In this document: positions 52,759 through 62,799 of the stretch, in pieces
Numbering within the stretch: the first letter of the stretch is position 1
Layout: every line of letters begins with the position of its first letter
NCBI GenBank assembly: GCA_963708625.1
Contig: CAVPSV010000004.1
Span: 248,001 to 312,000 of the forward strand
Length of the DNA: 64,000 nt
Reading direction: 5' to 3'
Source of the DNA: DASXIF01 sp036498145
GTDB lineage: Bacteria; Actinomycetota; Actinomycetes; Mycobacteriales; Jatrophihabitantaceae
The notes under the pieces: generated by a model
The model's input: the letters and a program-made list of their open reading frames with translations, nothing else
Told to the model about the DNA's origin: nothing
Database searches by the model: none
Program-made: the position numbers and the translations under genes

Positions 52759-53868
52759 TTACGAGCGCTGCGGAGTCCCCGCGAGCAGTTGCCGGGTTTC
52801 CTGCGCGATTTGAATGTCCTCCCGCGCAGCAACGACGACAGTTCGCACGGATGCGTCGCCGGCGGTGATATCGCCGTCGAGTCGGACAGTGGCGTTGCGG
52901 TGCGCATCGATGGCGATACCGAGGAATGCCGTCCGACTCGCGGCACGCTGCCGGACCTCCGCCGAGCGCTCACCCACGCCGCCGGTGAAGGCAAGAACAT
53001 CGATACCGCCCGCGGCGGCGGTCATGGCCGCGATGCCAGCGACGAGGCGGTGGATGTAGACGTCGAGGGCGAGCCGCGCCTGGGGCTCCCCGCGACCGGC
53101 AGCAGCCTCCACCTCGCGCATGTCGGACGTGCCCGATAGCGCGAGCAAGCCGGATCGTTCTTCCAGCGCCGCGGCGATCTCATCCGGTGCGATGTGTTCG
53201 TGCTGTTGGAGCCAGAGCAGCAGGCCAGGGTCGAGGCTGCCCGACCGGGTCGCCATCACCAGACCCTCGAGCGGGGTAAAGCCCATCGTGGTATCCACAC
53301 TCCGCCCGCCCACGACGGCCGCCAGTGACGCGCCGGCGCCGAGGTGACAGGTCACCACACGCAATTCGGTCAGCGGCGTATCGAGCAGTTCGGCAGCCCG
53401 CAGAGAGCAGTACGCGTGGGACAGCCCATGAAATCCGTAGCGGCGGATGGCGTACTTGTCCCGCCATTCCCGCGGGATGGCGTAGGTCGCAGCCTCGGCC
53501 GCAATGGTGGCATGGAACGCGGTGTCGAAGCAGGCAACGGCAGGCACCGACGGCAGCGCGGCGGTGACCGCGTCCAGCGCAGCCAATGATTTGGGCTGAT
53601 GCAGCGGAGCGAGATCGACGAGGTCTTCCAGCTGCCGACGGACCGCCGCGTCGACAAGCACCGGACCGGTGTACGTGCGGCCGCCGTGCACGACACGATG
53701 GCCGACCACATCCGGTCGTGTCCAATGCGCGATTACGCCACCGAGTGCTGCCGTGTCCAGCCCGGATGGTCCAGCGGTCAGGTCAGCGCTCTGTTCGACG
53801 ACGTCGTCGTCATCGAGCAGGCGCAGTTTGAGGCTGGAGGACCCAGCGTTGACCACGAGCACCCGCAC
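52759..53868 (-). CDS. ackA: Acetate kinase
   Basis: Makes acetate and ATP from acetyl-phosphate and ADP. The 369-residue product has the N-terminal phosphate signature VLVVNAGSSSLKLRLLD, VVGHRVVHGGR, CFDTAFHATI, RRYGFHGLSHAY, CHLGAGASLAAV and the C-terminal VLAFTGGVGERSAEVR. It is slightly short for the family (about 400) but all active-site stretches are present. It begins three bases after the phosphoketolase stop, so both enzymes of the bifid-type shunt are made together. Confidence 0.96.
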   Translation of the reverse strand: MRVLVVNAGSSSLKLRLLDDDDVVEQSADLTAGPSGLDTAALGGVIAHWTRPDVVGHRVVHGGRTYTGPVLVDAAVRRQLEDLVDLAPLHQPKSLAALDAVTAALPSVPAVACFDTAFHATIAAEAATYAIPREWRDKYAIRRYGFHGLSHAYCSLRAAELLDTPLTELRVVTCHLGAGASLAAVVGGRSVDTTMGFTPLEGLVMATRSGSLDPGLLLWLQQHEHIAPDEIAAALEERSGLLALSGTSDMREVEAAAGRGEPQARLALDVYIHRLVAGIAAMTAAAGGIDVLAFTGGVGERSAEVRQRAASRTAFLGIAIDAHRNATVRLDGDITAGDASVRTVVVAAREDIQIAQETRQLLAGTPQRS

Positions 53869-53871
53869 CGG

Positions 53872-56226
53872 CTACTCCCCTCGCGCGTCAGCCGGCCAGG
53901 TCCAGCCGGAGATGGCCGGGTCGTCCTCGCCATGTTCGCGGGTGTAGATGCGGGCTGCCAAACGGGCATCTGCCATCTGTTGGCGCAGCGTGGCGGCGTG
54001 ACTGCCGAGCGTCGGGACTCGGTCGATCACGTCCATGACCAAGTGGAAGCGGTCGAGATCGTTAAGCATGACCATGTCGAACGGGGTCGTCGTCGTGCCT
54101 TCCTCTTTGTACCCGCGCACATGCAGGTTGTCGTAGTTATGCCGACGGTAGGTCAGGCGGTGAATCACGGTGGGATAACCGTGGAATGCAAAAATCACCG
54201 GCTTGTCGTCCGTGAACAGTGCGTCGAAGTCGCGGTCGGACAGTCCGTGCGGGTGCTCGTCGCTCGGTTCCAGACGCATCAGGTCCACGACATTGATCAC
54301 CCGCACCTTCAGTTCCGGCAGATGAGTGCGGAGCAGGTCCGCGGCACCCAGCGTCTCCAGGGTCGGAATGTCGCCGGCGCACGCCAGCACGACGTCGGGA
54401 TCGTCGTGCCCCGTGCCGGCCCAGGGCCAAATGCCCAATCCGCGGGTACAGTGCGCAATCGCCTCGTCCATCGTCAGGTAGGTGAGCGCGGGTTGCTTAC
54501 CGGCGATGATCAGGTTGACGTAGTTGCGGCTGCGCAGGCAGTGGTCGGCGACCGACAGGAGCGTATTCGCATCCGGGGGCAGGTATACCCGGACAATTTC
54601 CGACTTCTTGTTGATGACGTGGTCGATGAATCCGGGGTCTTGGTGCGAGAAACCGTTGTTGTCCTGGCGCCACACGTGGGACGACAGCAGGTAGTTCAGC
54701 GACGCGATAGGCGCCCGCCATGGGATGTGGCGGGTGGTCTTGAGCCACTTGGCGTGTTGGTTGAACATCGAGTCGACGATGTGGATGAACGCCTCGTAGC
54801 AGTTGAACAACCCGTGCCGCCCGGTGAGCAGGTAGCCCTCGAGCCAGCCCTGGCACAGATGCTCGGACAGCACTTCCATGACCCGGCCGTCGGGAGCCAG
54901 GTGATCGTCGGTGGCCATCCGCTCGGCGTCCCAGGCCCGGTCGGTGTGCTCGAACACCGGAGTGAGCCGGTTGGAGACGGTCTCGTCGGGCCCCATCAAT
55001 CGAAATGAGTCCGGATTGGCGGTGATCACGTCGCGCAGAAAGGTACCGAGCACGCGGGTGGCCTCACTCGATTCACCTCCCGGGTGCGGCACCGGTACCG
55101 CGTAGTCGCGGAAGTCGGGCATGACCAGGTCTCGCAGCAGCAAACCGCCGTTGGCATGAGGGTTCGCGCTCATCCGGCGCGCACCAACCGGTGCGAGTGC
55201 CTGCAGCTCGGGGATCAGCGCGCCGGTCGCGTCGAACAGTTCCTCCGGCCGGTAGCTGCGCATCCATTCTTCGAGCTGCGCGCGATGCTCGGCATTGGTG
55301 CGGGTCTCGGCCAGCGGCACCTGGTGCGCGCGCCACGTGCCCTCGACGGGTAAGCCATCGACGATCTTTGGTCCGGTCCACCCTTTCGGCGTCCGCAGAA
55401 CGATCATCGGCCACCTCGGCCGGTCAGCGTTCGCTCGGGTGCGCGCCTCGTGCTGAATGCGGGCAATGTCGTCCAGCGCTGCGTCCAGGGTTGCGGCGAG
55501 TTGTTCATGCGCCGGGTAGGGGTCATCGCCACTGACGAAGTACGGTTCGTAGCCATACCCGCGCAGCAGCTCGGCCAGCTCGTGCTCCGGGATGCGGGCC
55601 AGCACGGTGGGGTTGGCGATCTTGTAACCGTTCAGATGGAGCACCGGCAACACCGCACCGTCTCTGGCCGGGTTCAGGAACTTGTTGGAGTGCCAGCTCG
55701 CCGCCAGCGGTCCGGTCTCCGCCTCACCGTCACCGATCACGCACAGGGCGAGCAGGTCGGGGTTGTCGAACACGGCGCCGTAGGCGTGCACGAGTGCGTA
55801 GCCCAGCTCGCCGCCTTCGTGGATAGAGCCCGGAGTCTCCGGGGCAACGTGGCTGGGGATCCCGCCAGGAAACGAGAATTGCCGGAACAGCGCGCGCATC
55901 CCGTCCTCGTCCTGACCTACAGCGGAATAGACCTCGCTGTACGTGCCGTCGAGGTAGGCGTTCGCGACGAGCCCCGGGCCACCGTGACCAGGTCCGGTCA
56001 CGTACAGCACGTTCACGTCGCGTTCTCTGATCGCCCGGTTCATGTGCGTGTACAGCAGGTTCAACCCAGGAGTCGTCCCCCAGTGACCGAGCAACCGGGG
56101 CTTGATGTGCTCAGGCAGCAGAGGTTCACGCAGCAGCGGGTTGTCGAGCAGGTAGATCTGCCCGACGGAGAGGTAGTTCGCGGCACGCCAGTAGGCGTCC
56201 AAAAGATCGATGCGGTAGTCGGTCAT
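53872..56226 (-). CDS. xfp: Xylulose-5-phosphate/fructose-6-phosphate phosphoketolase
   Basis: Thiamine diphosphate enzyme that cleaves xylulose-5-phosphate (and often fructose-6-phosphate) with phosphate into acetyl-phosphate plus glyceraldehyde-3-phosphate or erythrose-4-phosphate. The 784-residue product has GPGHGGPG (78-85), the ThDP motif GDGEAETGPLA (165-175), SFPGGIPSHVAPETPGSIHEGGELGYAL, HGLFNCYEAFIHIVDSM and FHGYPTVIHRLTYRRHNYDNLHVRGYKEEGTTTTPFDM. Length is normal. Its ATG overlaps the stop of the P-type ATPase gene (ATGA). Confidence 0.96.
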   Translation of the reverse strand: MTDYRIDLLDAYWRAANYLSVGQIYLLDNPLLREPLLPEHIKPRLLGHWGTTPGLNLLYTHMNRAIRERDVNVLYVTGPGHGGPGLVANAYLDGTYSEVYSAVGQDEDGMRALFRQFSFPGGIPSHVAPETPGSIHEGGELGYALVHAYGAVFDNPDLLALCVIGDGEAETGPLAASWHSNKFLNPARDGAVLPVLHLNGYKIANPTVLARIPEHELAELLRGYGYEPYFVSGDDPYPAHEQLAATLDAALDDIARIQHEARTRANADRPRWPMIVLRTPKGWTGPKIVDGLPVEGTWRAHQVPLAETRTNAEHRAQLEEWMRSYRPEELFDATGALIPELQALAPVGARRMSANPHANGGLLLRDLVMPDFRDYAVPVPHPGGESSEATRVLGTFLRDVITANPDSFRLMGPDETVSNRLTPVFEHTDRAWDAERMATDDHLAPDGRVMEVLSEHLCQGWLEGYLLTGRHGLFNCYEAFIHIVDSMFNQHAKWLKTTRHIPWRAPIASLNYLLSSHVWRQDNNGFSHQDPGFIDHVINKKSEIVRVYLPPDANTLLSVADHCLRSRNYVNLIIAGKQPALTYLTMDEAIAHCTRGLGIWPWAGTGHDDPDVVLACAGDIPTLETLGAADLLRTHLPELKVRVINVVDLMRLEPSDEHPHGLSDRDFDALFTDDKPVIFAFHGYPTVIHRLTYRRHNYDNLHVRGYKEEGTTTTPFDMVMLNDLDRFHLVMDVIDRVPTLGSHAATLRQQMADARLAARIYTREHGEDDPAISGWTWPADARGE

Positions 56227-58935
56227 GGGCTGTCTCCTGTGGCGGATCGCGCCCGCCGGTGTGCTGGCACTGTGGACGGGATCGAGTGGGCCAGGCCGAG
56301 CGCGTGGCTGATGCTGAAGCGGGCGGCGCGGCGGCGCACCGCCCGCACCCTGGTATAGCCGCGCCGCGGCCGTGGGTGAATGGCGGCCGTTCGGTAAAAG
56401 ATGCGTTTCCCTATTTCGATCAGGACGAGATAGCCGACGACCATTCCGGCCAGGGCCGCGAAGAATGTCGCTGGCAGCGCACTGAAGCCCAGCTCATGGG
56501 CCAACGGCGTCGAGGGCAGTACCGAGCCCACAATCACCACGCTCGCCGCCGCGAGGACCAGTGGCAGGCTCGGATGGCTTCGGAAGAAGGGGATCCGCCG
56601 GGTGCGAATCGCGAAGATCACCAAGGTCTGTGTCGCCAGCGATTCGACGAACCAGCCGGAGCGGAACTCGGCCGCACCGGCATGGAAGATCCAAAGCATC
56701 ACAGCGAAGGTCGCGAAGTCGAACACCGAGCTGAGCGGCCCGAAAAAGATCATGAAGCGGCGGATGAACGCGATGTCCCAGTGCGAGGGTTGCCGCAATT
56801 GCTCTTCGTCGACGTGGTCTGTGGGAATCGCGAGCTGGCTGGAGTCGTAGAGCAGATTGTTCAGCAGGATCTGTGACGGCAGCATCGGCAAGAACGACAG
56901 GAACAGCGATGCTCCGGCGGCGGAGAACATATTGCCGAAATTGCTGGACGTTCCCATCAGCACGTATTTGATGGTGTTGGCGAAAATGCGGCGACCTTCG
57001 GCGACGCCGTCGGCCAGTACGTCCAGATCCTTCTCGAGCAGGATGACGTCGGCGGCATCCTTGGCGACATCGGTGGCGGAGTCGACGGAGATACCGACGT
57101 CGGCGGCGTGCAGGGCAAGGGCATCGTTGACACCGTCGCCGAGGAACGCGACCCCGCCGCCGCTCATGCGTCGCACCCGGACGATTCGCGCCTTGTCCTG
57201 CGGGCTGACGCGTGCGAACACCGTCGTGACGGCGATGGCCTCCGCCAGGGCGTGATCATCCAGTGTGACGAGATCGGCGCCGGTCATCGCCTTACCGTCA
57301 GTCAGACCGAGCTCGGCGCAGACCCTTGACCGCGACGGCCGGGTTGTCGCCGGTGACGACCTTCACGGCCATGCCGAGTCCGGCCAGCCGCCGCAGCGCC
57401 TTCGCCGCGTCGGCCTTCGGCGGGTCGAGGAAGACGAGGAATCCGATCAGGCACAAACCACGCTCGTCGGCCGCGGTCGGCCGCTCGTCGGTGGTGGCTG
57501 TGCGGGTAGCGACCGCGACGACCCGGTTACCGGCGGCGAACTCGCCGGCCAGCGAGTCCCGCGCGGCCTCGGGCACATCCACGCATCGCTCCAGCACTGT
57601 CTCCGGTGCGCCTTTCGTCACCAGAGTGAGGTGCTGAGCCTCGTCCCGGACAAGGACCGAAACCATGTTGCGTTCATGATCGAACGGCAGCACTCCGAGG
57701 CGTGTGCAGGCAGTCACCGCGGCCAGTTGGCCAGTGACGCCCGGGGCTTTCCACAGCGCCTGATCCAGCGGATTGCCACCAACCGCACTGCCGTCGGCGC
57801 CGACGTTCTCGGTCGCCATCAGCCCCCAGCGCAACACAGCGTCAGCGTCGGCGTTTCCGACGGGAGTCGACCTGGCGTAGTCGATCCGTCCGGCCGTCAA
57901 GGTGCCTGTCTTGTCGGTGAACAGCACGTCGACGTTGCCGAGATCCTCGATGCAGACCAGGCGCTTGACCAGCACCTTGCGTTTGCTCATCCGTCGTGAA
58001 CCCGCGGCCAAGCTGCTGGACACCACCGCGGGGAGCAGCTGCGGGGTGATCCCAACCGCGATCGCCAACGAGAACAGCAACGCGTCCATGACCGGTTTGT
58101 GGAACGCCACATTGAGCACGAATATCGACGAGGTCAGCGCCCCGGCCACATAGACGAGGAGCATCGAGAACTTCCGCAACCCGACCTGGAACTCGGTGTC
58201 CAGTTGGTGCGTGGACAGCCCGGCGGCAATCTTGCCGAACTCGGTTCGCGCCCCGGTCGATACGACGGCGCCGCGCCCGCTACCGGCGTTCACGACGGTC
58301 CCCATCAACGCGCAACCGGTGAACTCGGCCAGTGCCGTCCCCGCCGCGACGACATCGGTGTTCTTGTCTACCGGCAGCGACTCGCCGGTCAGCACTGACT
58401 CGTCACACGCCAACCCGGTGACCGAGATGAGTCGCAGGTCGGCCGGCACGATGTCACCCAGCCGCAGATCCACCAGGTCGCCCGGGACGAGGTCTGTGAC
58501 GTCGACCGTGCTGGACCTTCCGTCACGCGTGACGACGACCTCGTGATGAATCTGGTCGTGCAACGCTTCCGCGGCCTTCTCGGCCCGGTACTCGTTGACG
58601 AAACCGAGCCCGACCGAGAGGGCGACGATGACGCCGATGATGACCGCGTCGCTCTTCTCCCCGACGAAGTAGGACGCCAACGCGGCCGACAGCAACAGCA
58701 CCAGCAGCGGTGAGCGCAGCTGACGCCACAGCACCGGCCAGAAGCGGGCCTGGTGCGAAGAGACCGCATTCGGACCCCACCGGGCTCGGCGCTCGTTGAC
58801 CTCGGCGCCGGACAATCCGTCCGGGTCCACGACGCCCAACCCGCGCATCGTGTCGTCGGCAGACAGTTGCGAGGCGACGGTGATGTCGCTGGGCGCAGGC
58901 AAGCTGCCGGTCTGAACGGGCGTCGCGAGTGTCAC
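56223..58935 (-). pseudogene. mgtA: Magnesium-type P-type ATPase, interrupted by a +1 frameshift
   Basis: After frame repair this is about 900 residues, a P-ATPase of the MgtA/MgtB group. The first part has TGES (183-186), GITPQLLP (295-302), the phosphorylation site DKTGTLT (D341) and GDNPA near 525. The second part has GDGVNDALALHAADVGISVDSATDVAKDAADVILLEKDL and the final six helices (LPSQILLNNLLYDSSQLAIPTDHVD). The frame breaks at 57323-57325, where one extra c in a ccc run on the plus strand turns VKVCAELGLTDGKAMTG into a stop. As written, translation ends after 545 residues. It is the first gene of an operon with xfp and ackA. Confidence 0.9.
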
Positions 58936-59024
58936 GCTCGGCGCCTGCCGCCGGTCACAGTGACTCTCAGAGCGTCATTCATTGCGTGCCTCGCCGTGCG
59001 CGGCGTCGAGCCTGGCCCAGCTGA

Positions 59025-59387
59025 TCAAGTGGTCAAAACCGGCGCCGGGTCCAGGACGCCACTCAATAGTTCGGTTACACCTGCCGCGAGGAACAGCCTC
59101 TTGACTGCAGCGGACGAGCTGACGATGCAGATTCGGCTTTCGCTGGCAGAGAGGCCACCCCTGATCTGGGCGATCGCACTAAGCAGCGACGAGTCGGCGA
59201 ACGTGACTCCGGCCAGGTTGAGCTGAAGATCGGCAGGCATCGAATTCCGCATCGCGATCGCGGCGGTGACGAGCAGTGGCGCGGTGCTCATGTCCACATC
59301 GCCGAACACCCGGATTTCCCGCTCGGGCACGTCCAGATCGATGTCGAATCGGTCGCTCAACCTCTCGCCGGTAGGGCGTGCGGTCAT
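59025..59387 (-). CDS. STAS-domain anti-sigma factor antagonist-like protein
   Basis: A 120-residue STAS protein: REIRVFGDVDMSTAPLLVTAAIAMRNSMPADLQLNLAGVTFADSSLLSAIAQIRGGL. The phosphorylatable Ser would be in FADSSLLS. Such proteins release sigma factors by binding anti-sigma kinases. No kinase or sigma gene is nearby. The start is uncertain: ATG 59387 or GTG 59429, neither with a good ribosome site. It lies upstream of the P-ATPase operon on the same strand, with about 90 bases between. Confidence 0.82.
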   Translation of the reverse strand: MTARPTGERLSDRFDIDLDVPEREIRVFGDVDMSTAPLLVTAAIAMRNSMPADLQLNLAGVTFADSSLLSAIAQIRGGLSASESRICIVSSSAAVKRLFLAAGVTELLSGVLDPAPVLTT

Positions 59388-59824
59388 GTGGTGCGGTTCC
59401 GCTCTGCGATGCGCCGGCTGCTGCGGCACACACGGTCACGCCTGCACCGAGACCGAGTGCGCGAAAAACGCGCAACGAGGACGACCTCGACGCGTCCACT
59501 GTCCCACCGTTGCGCCAGTTCGATTCCATTAACTCAGCCCGTCCCCACCAACATCGAGCAAAGGATGCGGTTTGGCCTGGTTTGGCTGGTGCCGTGGGTA
59601 CGTCGGATAGCGGGGGGTAGCCCCATTTGGCCAGCGACGTCCGGTGCAGCGCATACTCGGCTGGTCAAGGTGTCGCCTGCACGTGTGCGGGTGGTCCGGC
59701 AAGAGACTCGCGCGGTGCACTGAGGCAGTCGGCGCATCCGGATAGGAATGCCAGCGATGGCCAGCGCCATCCCGCATCTCTCAGCCGCTGTCGACGTACT
59801 CCGGACGCTGAAAGGCCTCCGTCA
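59388..59824. other. Intergenic region without recognised features
   Basis: About 440 bases between the divergent STAS and ABC transporter genes. Short G/T-rich repeats (ggtttggc, ggtttggctgg) occur near 59570-59590. No convincing gene, hairpin or operator was seen. Confidence 0.5.
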
Positions 59825-60793
59825 ATGAGTTCCGACGCCCGCGGGCAGGCTCAAGCCCTCTCGGTCGAGGGATTGACCAAGTGCTTCGGCCCGCGCACCG
59901 CGTACTCCGACGTCTCGTTCGACGTTGCTCATGGCGAAGTCTTCGGCTTCCTCGGGCCCAATGGTGCGGGCAAGACCACGATGGTCCGCACTCTCGGCAC
60001 GTTGATCGCCCCGACCTCGGGCACGGCGACCGTGGCTGGGATCCCGCTCAGTCCCGAGAACGGCGTAGAAATCCGCCAGCATATTTCGATCATGCCCGAG
60101 GCACCCGGCCTGTATTTGCGGCTGACCGTGACGGAGAACCTCGAGTACTTCGCGGGTCTCTACGGACTGAAGGACGACGCAGCATCAGCCCGGATCAGCG
60201 GCGCCCTTGACGCCGTCAATCTCATAGAAAGGGCTGGTGACCTCTGCGGCGCTTTGTCGAAAGGGCTTCGCCAGCGAGTGGGGCTGGCGCGCACGCTCCT
60301 GAGTGATCCGACGATCATGTTCCTGGACGAGCCGACCTCGGGGCTCGACCCCGTCGCCGCGCGCGAGGTCCACGATCTGATCATCGGGCTTCGGGAGAAG
60401 GGAGTTACCGTCTTCCTGACCACCCATCGGCTTGCGGAGGCGGAAAAGGTATGCGATCGGGTGGCCATCATGAACACCACGCTGCGCACGATCGGTCGGC
60501 CTGCCGAGCTGCGCGCACAGCTGTTCAACAGTTCGATCGTCGTCAAGACCGTCGCGCCGCTGACCGACCCTGAGCGGCTCTTCACCAGCATCGGCGCCGT
60601 CGAGAACTGGCGATCAGACGACGCCGGATCCTATGCGCTGACAGTCTCCGATCCGACGATCGCCGCGCCCCTGGTGACACGGGCACTGGTCGGTGCCGGC
60701 GCTGACGTGCTTTCCATCAGTGAGGCGCTGCACTCGCTCGAAGACGTGTACCTCGAGCTGATCGACGAGGACGTCGAGGCTCGCCGACCGTGA
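59825..60793 (+). CDS. ABC transporter ATP-binding protein
   Basis: A 322-residue ATPase of the ABC-2 exporter type. Walker A is GPNGAGKTT, the signature is LSKGLRQRVG, Walker B is IMFLDEPTSGLDP, and the switch His is in VFLTTHRLAEAE. The C-terminal 90 residues (SSIVVKTVAPLTDPERLFTSIG...ADVLSISEALHSLEDVYLELI) are the usual extension. ATG 59825 is chosen by the family start. It overlaps the permease gene (GTGA). Close relatives are often linked to Na+ or drug efflux; the substrate here is unknown. Confidence 0.93.
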   Translation: MSSDARGQAQALSVEGLTKCFGPRTAYSDVSFDVAHGEVFGFLGPNGAGKTTMVRTLGTLIAPTSGTATVAGIPLSPENGVEIRQHISIMPEAPGLYLRLTVTENLEYFAGLYGLKDDAASARISGALDAVNLIERAGDLCGALSKGLRQRVGLARTLLSDPTIMFLDEPTSGLDPVAAREVHDLIIGLREKGVTVFLTTHRLAEAEKVCDRVAIMNTTLRTIGRPAELRAQLFNSSIVVKTVAPLTDPERLFTSIGAVENWRSDDAGSYALTVSDPTIAAPLVTRALVGAGADVLSISEALHSLEDVYLELIDEDVEARRP

Positions 60794-61602
60794 CGGGCTT
60801 CGACGCCGGCCGTACGGTCGCAGTTCTGCGCAAGGAACTGCTGGACTACCGTCGCAACAGGGCGATCGTCGTGACGATGTCGGTTCTTCCGCTCCTCTTC
60901 CTGCTCCAGCCGATCATTTCGATCTTTCTCACCCCGGCGACCACGTCGGGTTCTGCGTTGGACAACAGGCTTGCCCTTTCGATCCTCTACTTGCTCCTAA
61001 CCTCCGTCGTCATGCCCGCCACCCTCGCTGCGTACTGCGTCGCCGGTGAGCGGGAGCAGGGAACCCTGGAGCCGTTGCTGACCACACCCGTCCGGCGAGG
61101 GGAATTCATTCTGGGCAAGGCGGCAGCCGTCATGATTCCCACCGTCGCGCTCTCTTACGTGATATTCGGAATCTTCTTCACCGCCGTAGCACTATTCGCC
61201 CACCCCGTCGTCGCCTCAGCCGTGTTCCACGACGGTCCGGTAATTCTCGCCCTATTTCTACTGTCGCCGCTCGTTGCCGGCTGGGCCATCGTCGTCGGAA
61301 TGGCGGTGTCGGTCAGAGCTCGCGAGGTGCGCGTCGCGCAGCAGTTGGGGACGCTCGCAAGCCTGCCGATTGTCGGCGTCGTCGTGCTCCTCGCCGTCGG
61401 CGTCATCCACCCGACCTTCGTTGTCGCGGTCGAGTTCGCCGCCGGGCTGCTGGCGATCGATGCCCTGGCCTTACGGATGGTGTCCGGGATGTTCGACCGG
61501 GAGCGCCTCGTCACCGGCGTCAAGGCTGCCCGATCGCGAACGTCTCGCCGCTGGCATCTGCGCGCCGGCATGTTTGCCGCTGAGCACACCAGGCGGGACT
61601 GA
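60790..61602 (+). CDS. ABC-2 type transporter membrane subunit
   Basis: A 270-residue permease with six hydrophobic helices. The N-terminus RTVAVLRKELLDYRRNRAIVVTMSVLPLLFLLQPI and the motif YCVAGEREQGTLEPLLTTPVRRGEFILGKAAAVMIP are typical of ABC-2 or NatB-like subunits (E-x-x-x-G-T-L-E-x-L-L-x-T-P). GTG 60790 overlaps the ATPase stop, so the two subunits are made in step. Confidence 0.92.
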   Translation: MTGFDAGRTVAVLRKELLDYRRNRAIVVTMSVLPLLFLLQPIISIFLTPATTSGSALDNRLALSILYLLLTSVVMPATLAAYCVAGEREQGTLEPLLTTPVRRGEFILGKAAAVMIPTVALSYVIFGIFFTAVALFAHPVVASAVFHDGPVILALFLLSPLVAGWAIVVGMAVSVRAREVRVAQQLGTLASLPIVGVVVLLAVGVIHPTFVVAVEFAAGLLAIDALALRMVSGMFDRERLVTGVKAARSRTSRRWHLRAGMFAAEHTRRD

Positions 61603-61626
61603 GCGTGATCCTGCGACGATGACGGT

Positions 61627-62751
61627 GTGACCTCGGACGACGAACATCGGGCTCATCGTCGATCGCTTCGATCTGTCGTCCTCGCCCGCCTGCGCAGCGG
61701 TGTGCTCATCGTCATCACGCTGCTGGTCGTCGAGTATTTCGTGGTGCCGGAGCTCGTCGGCGCGAGCAAGAACATCGACGAGCTGCGCAATGTCAACGTC
61801 GGCTGGCTCGTCGGTGGCCTCGGCCTGGAGGTCGCAGCGCTGCTGGCATATGCGCTACTGATGCGCACCCTGCTACTCCGCTCCAGCCCGCCCCTGTTCC
61901 ACCTGTTCCAGATCGTGCTTGCGACAACCGGCATCTCGCACGTCATTCCGGCCGGATCCGTCGGCGGCGCAGGATTGGGCTACCGGCTGCTGACGACGAG
62001 CGGTGTCGACGGAACGGATGCCGCATTCGTGCTCGGCAGTCAAGCGATCATCTCGGCGATCGTCTTGAACGTCATGCTGTGGCTCGCCCTGCTCGTGTCC
62101 ATACCGCTGGCCGGGGTGCACCCGATCTACGTCGTCATCGCCCTCGTCGGCCTCGTTGCGCTGTTCGCCGTCTCCGCCTTGCTCTACACGTTCACCCGCG
62201 GTGAGGAACAGGCGGTGCGCGCCGTACGTGCCGTTGGTAGGCGCCTGCCCCGCGTCGGCGCGGACCGCCTCGAGGCGATCGTGCGGCACGTCAGCGAGTC
62301 GGTCGGGCACCTTACCCACGACCGGCTCGTGCTCAGGCGGGCATCGGCTTGGGCAGCGGTGAACTGGCTGCTCGATGCCGCGTCACTGTGGGCATTCCTC
62401 GCCGCGTTCGGTCACTTCATCGATCCGATCAAGCTGTTCGCTGCCTACGGCATCGCAAACGTGCTCGGCGCCATTCCGATCGTGCCCGGTGGCTTGGGCA
62501 TCATCGAGGCATCCTCGGCATCGTTGCTGGTGAGCTTCGGCGTGCCACGAGTCACGGCGACACTCGGAGTGCTCGGGTGGCGATTGGTGAACTTCTGGCT
62601 GCCGATACCGGCGGGCGCAGCTGCCTACGTCTCCCTCAGCTTGCCGCGAGGATCTCGGCTGCGCCAGGCGCGAAAGGCCGTTGCCGAAATGTCCGAAGCG
62701 CCGCCATCATCCGACCCGCCGCAGCCGCCAGATCCCCCAGCAGACCAGTAG
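61627..62751 (+). CDS. LPG synthase-type flippase domain membrane protein (YbhN/UPF0104)
   Basis: A 374-residue membrane protein with about eight helices. VIPAGSVGGAGLGYRLLTTSGVDGTDA and AYGIANVLGAIPIVPGGLGIIEASSASLLVSFGVP are hallmarks of the lysylphosphatidylglycerol synthase transmembrane region family. The catalytic aminoacyl-transfer domain of MprF is absent, so it may move a lipid or polyprenyl-linked compound. It starts with GTG 61627, 25 bases after the ABC permease. The C-terminus is Pro-rich (SSDPPQPPDPPADQ). Confidence 0.9.
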   Translation: MTSDDEHRAHRRSLRSVVLARLRSGVLIVITLLVVEYFVVPELVGASKNIDELRNVNVGWLVGGLGLEVAALLAYALLMRTLLLRSSPPLFHLFQIVLATTGISHVIPAGSVGGAGLGYRLLTTSGVDGTDAAFVLGSQAIISAIVLNVMLWLALLVSIPLAGVHPIYVVIALVGLVALFAVSALLYTFTRGEEQAVRAVRAVGRRLPRVGADRLEAIVRHVSESVGHLTHDRLVLRRASAWAAVNWLLDAASLWAFLAAFGHFIDPIKLFAAYGIANVLGAIPIVPGGLGIIEASSASLLVSFGVPRVTATLGVLGWRLVNFWLPIPAGAAAYVSLSLPRGSRLRQARKAVAEMSEAPPSSDPPQPPDPPADQ

Positions 62752-62799
62752 GTCCGCACGCCCTGCGCCCGAGCGCGGTCAGATCGCGTGATCGCGGAG

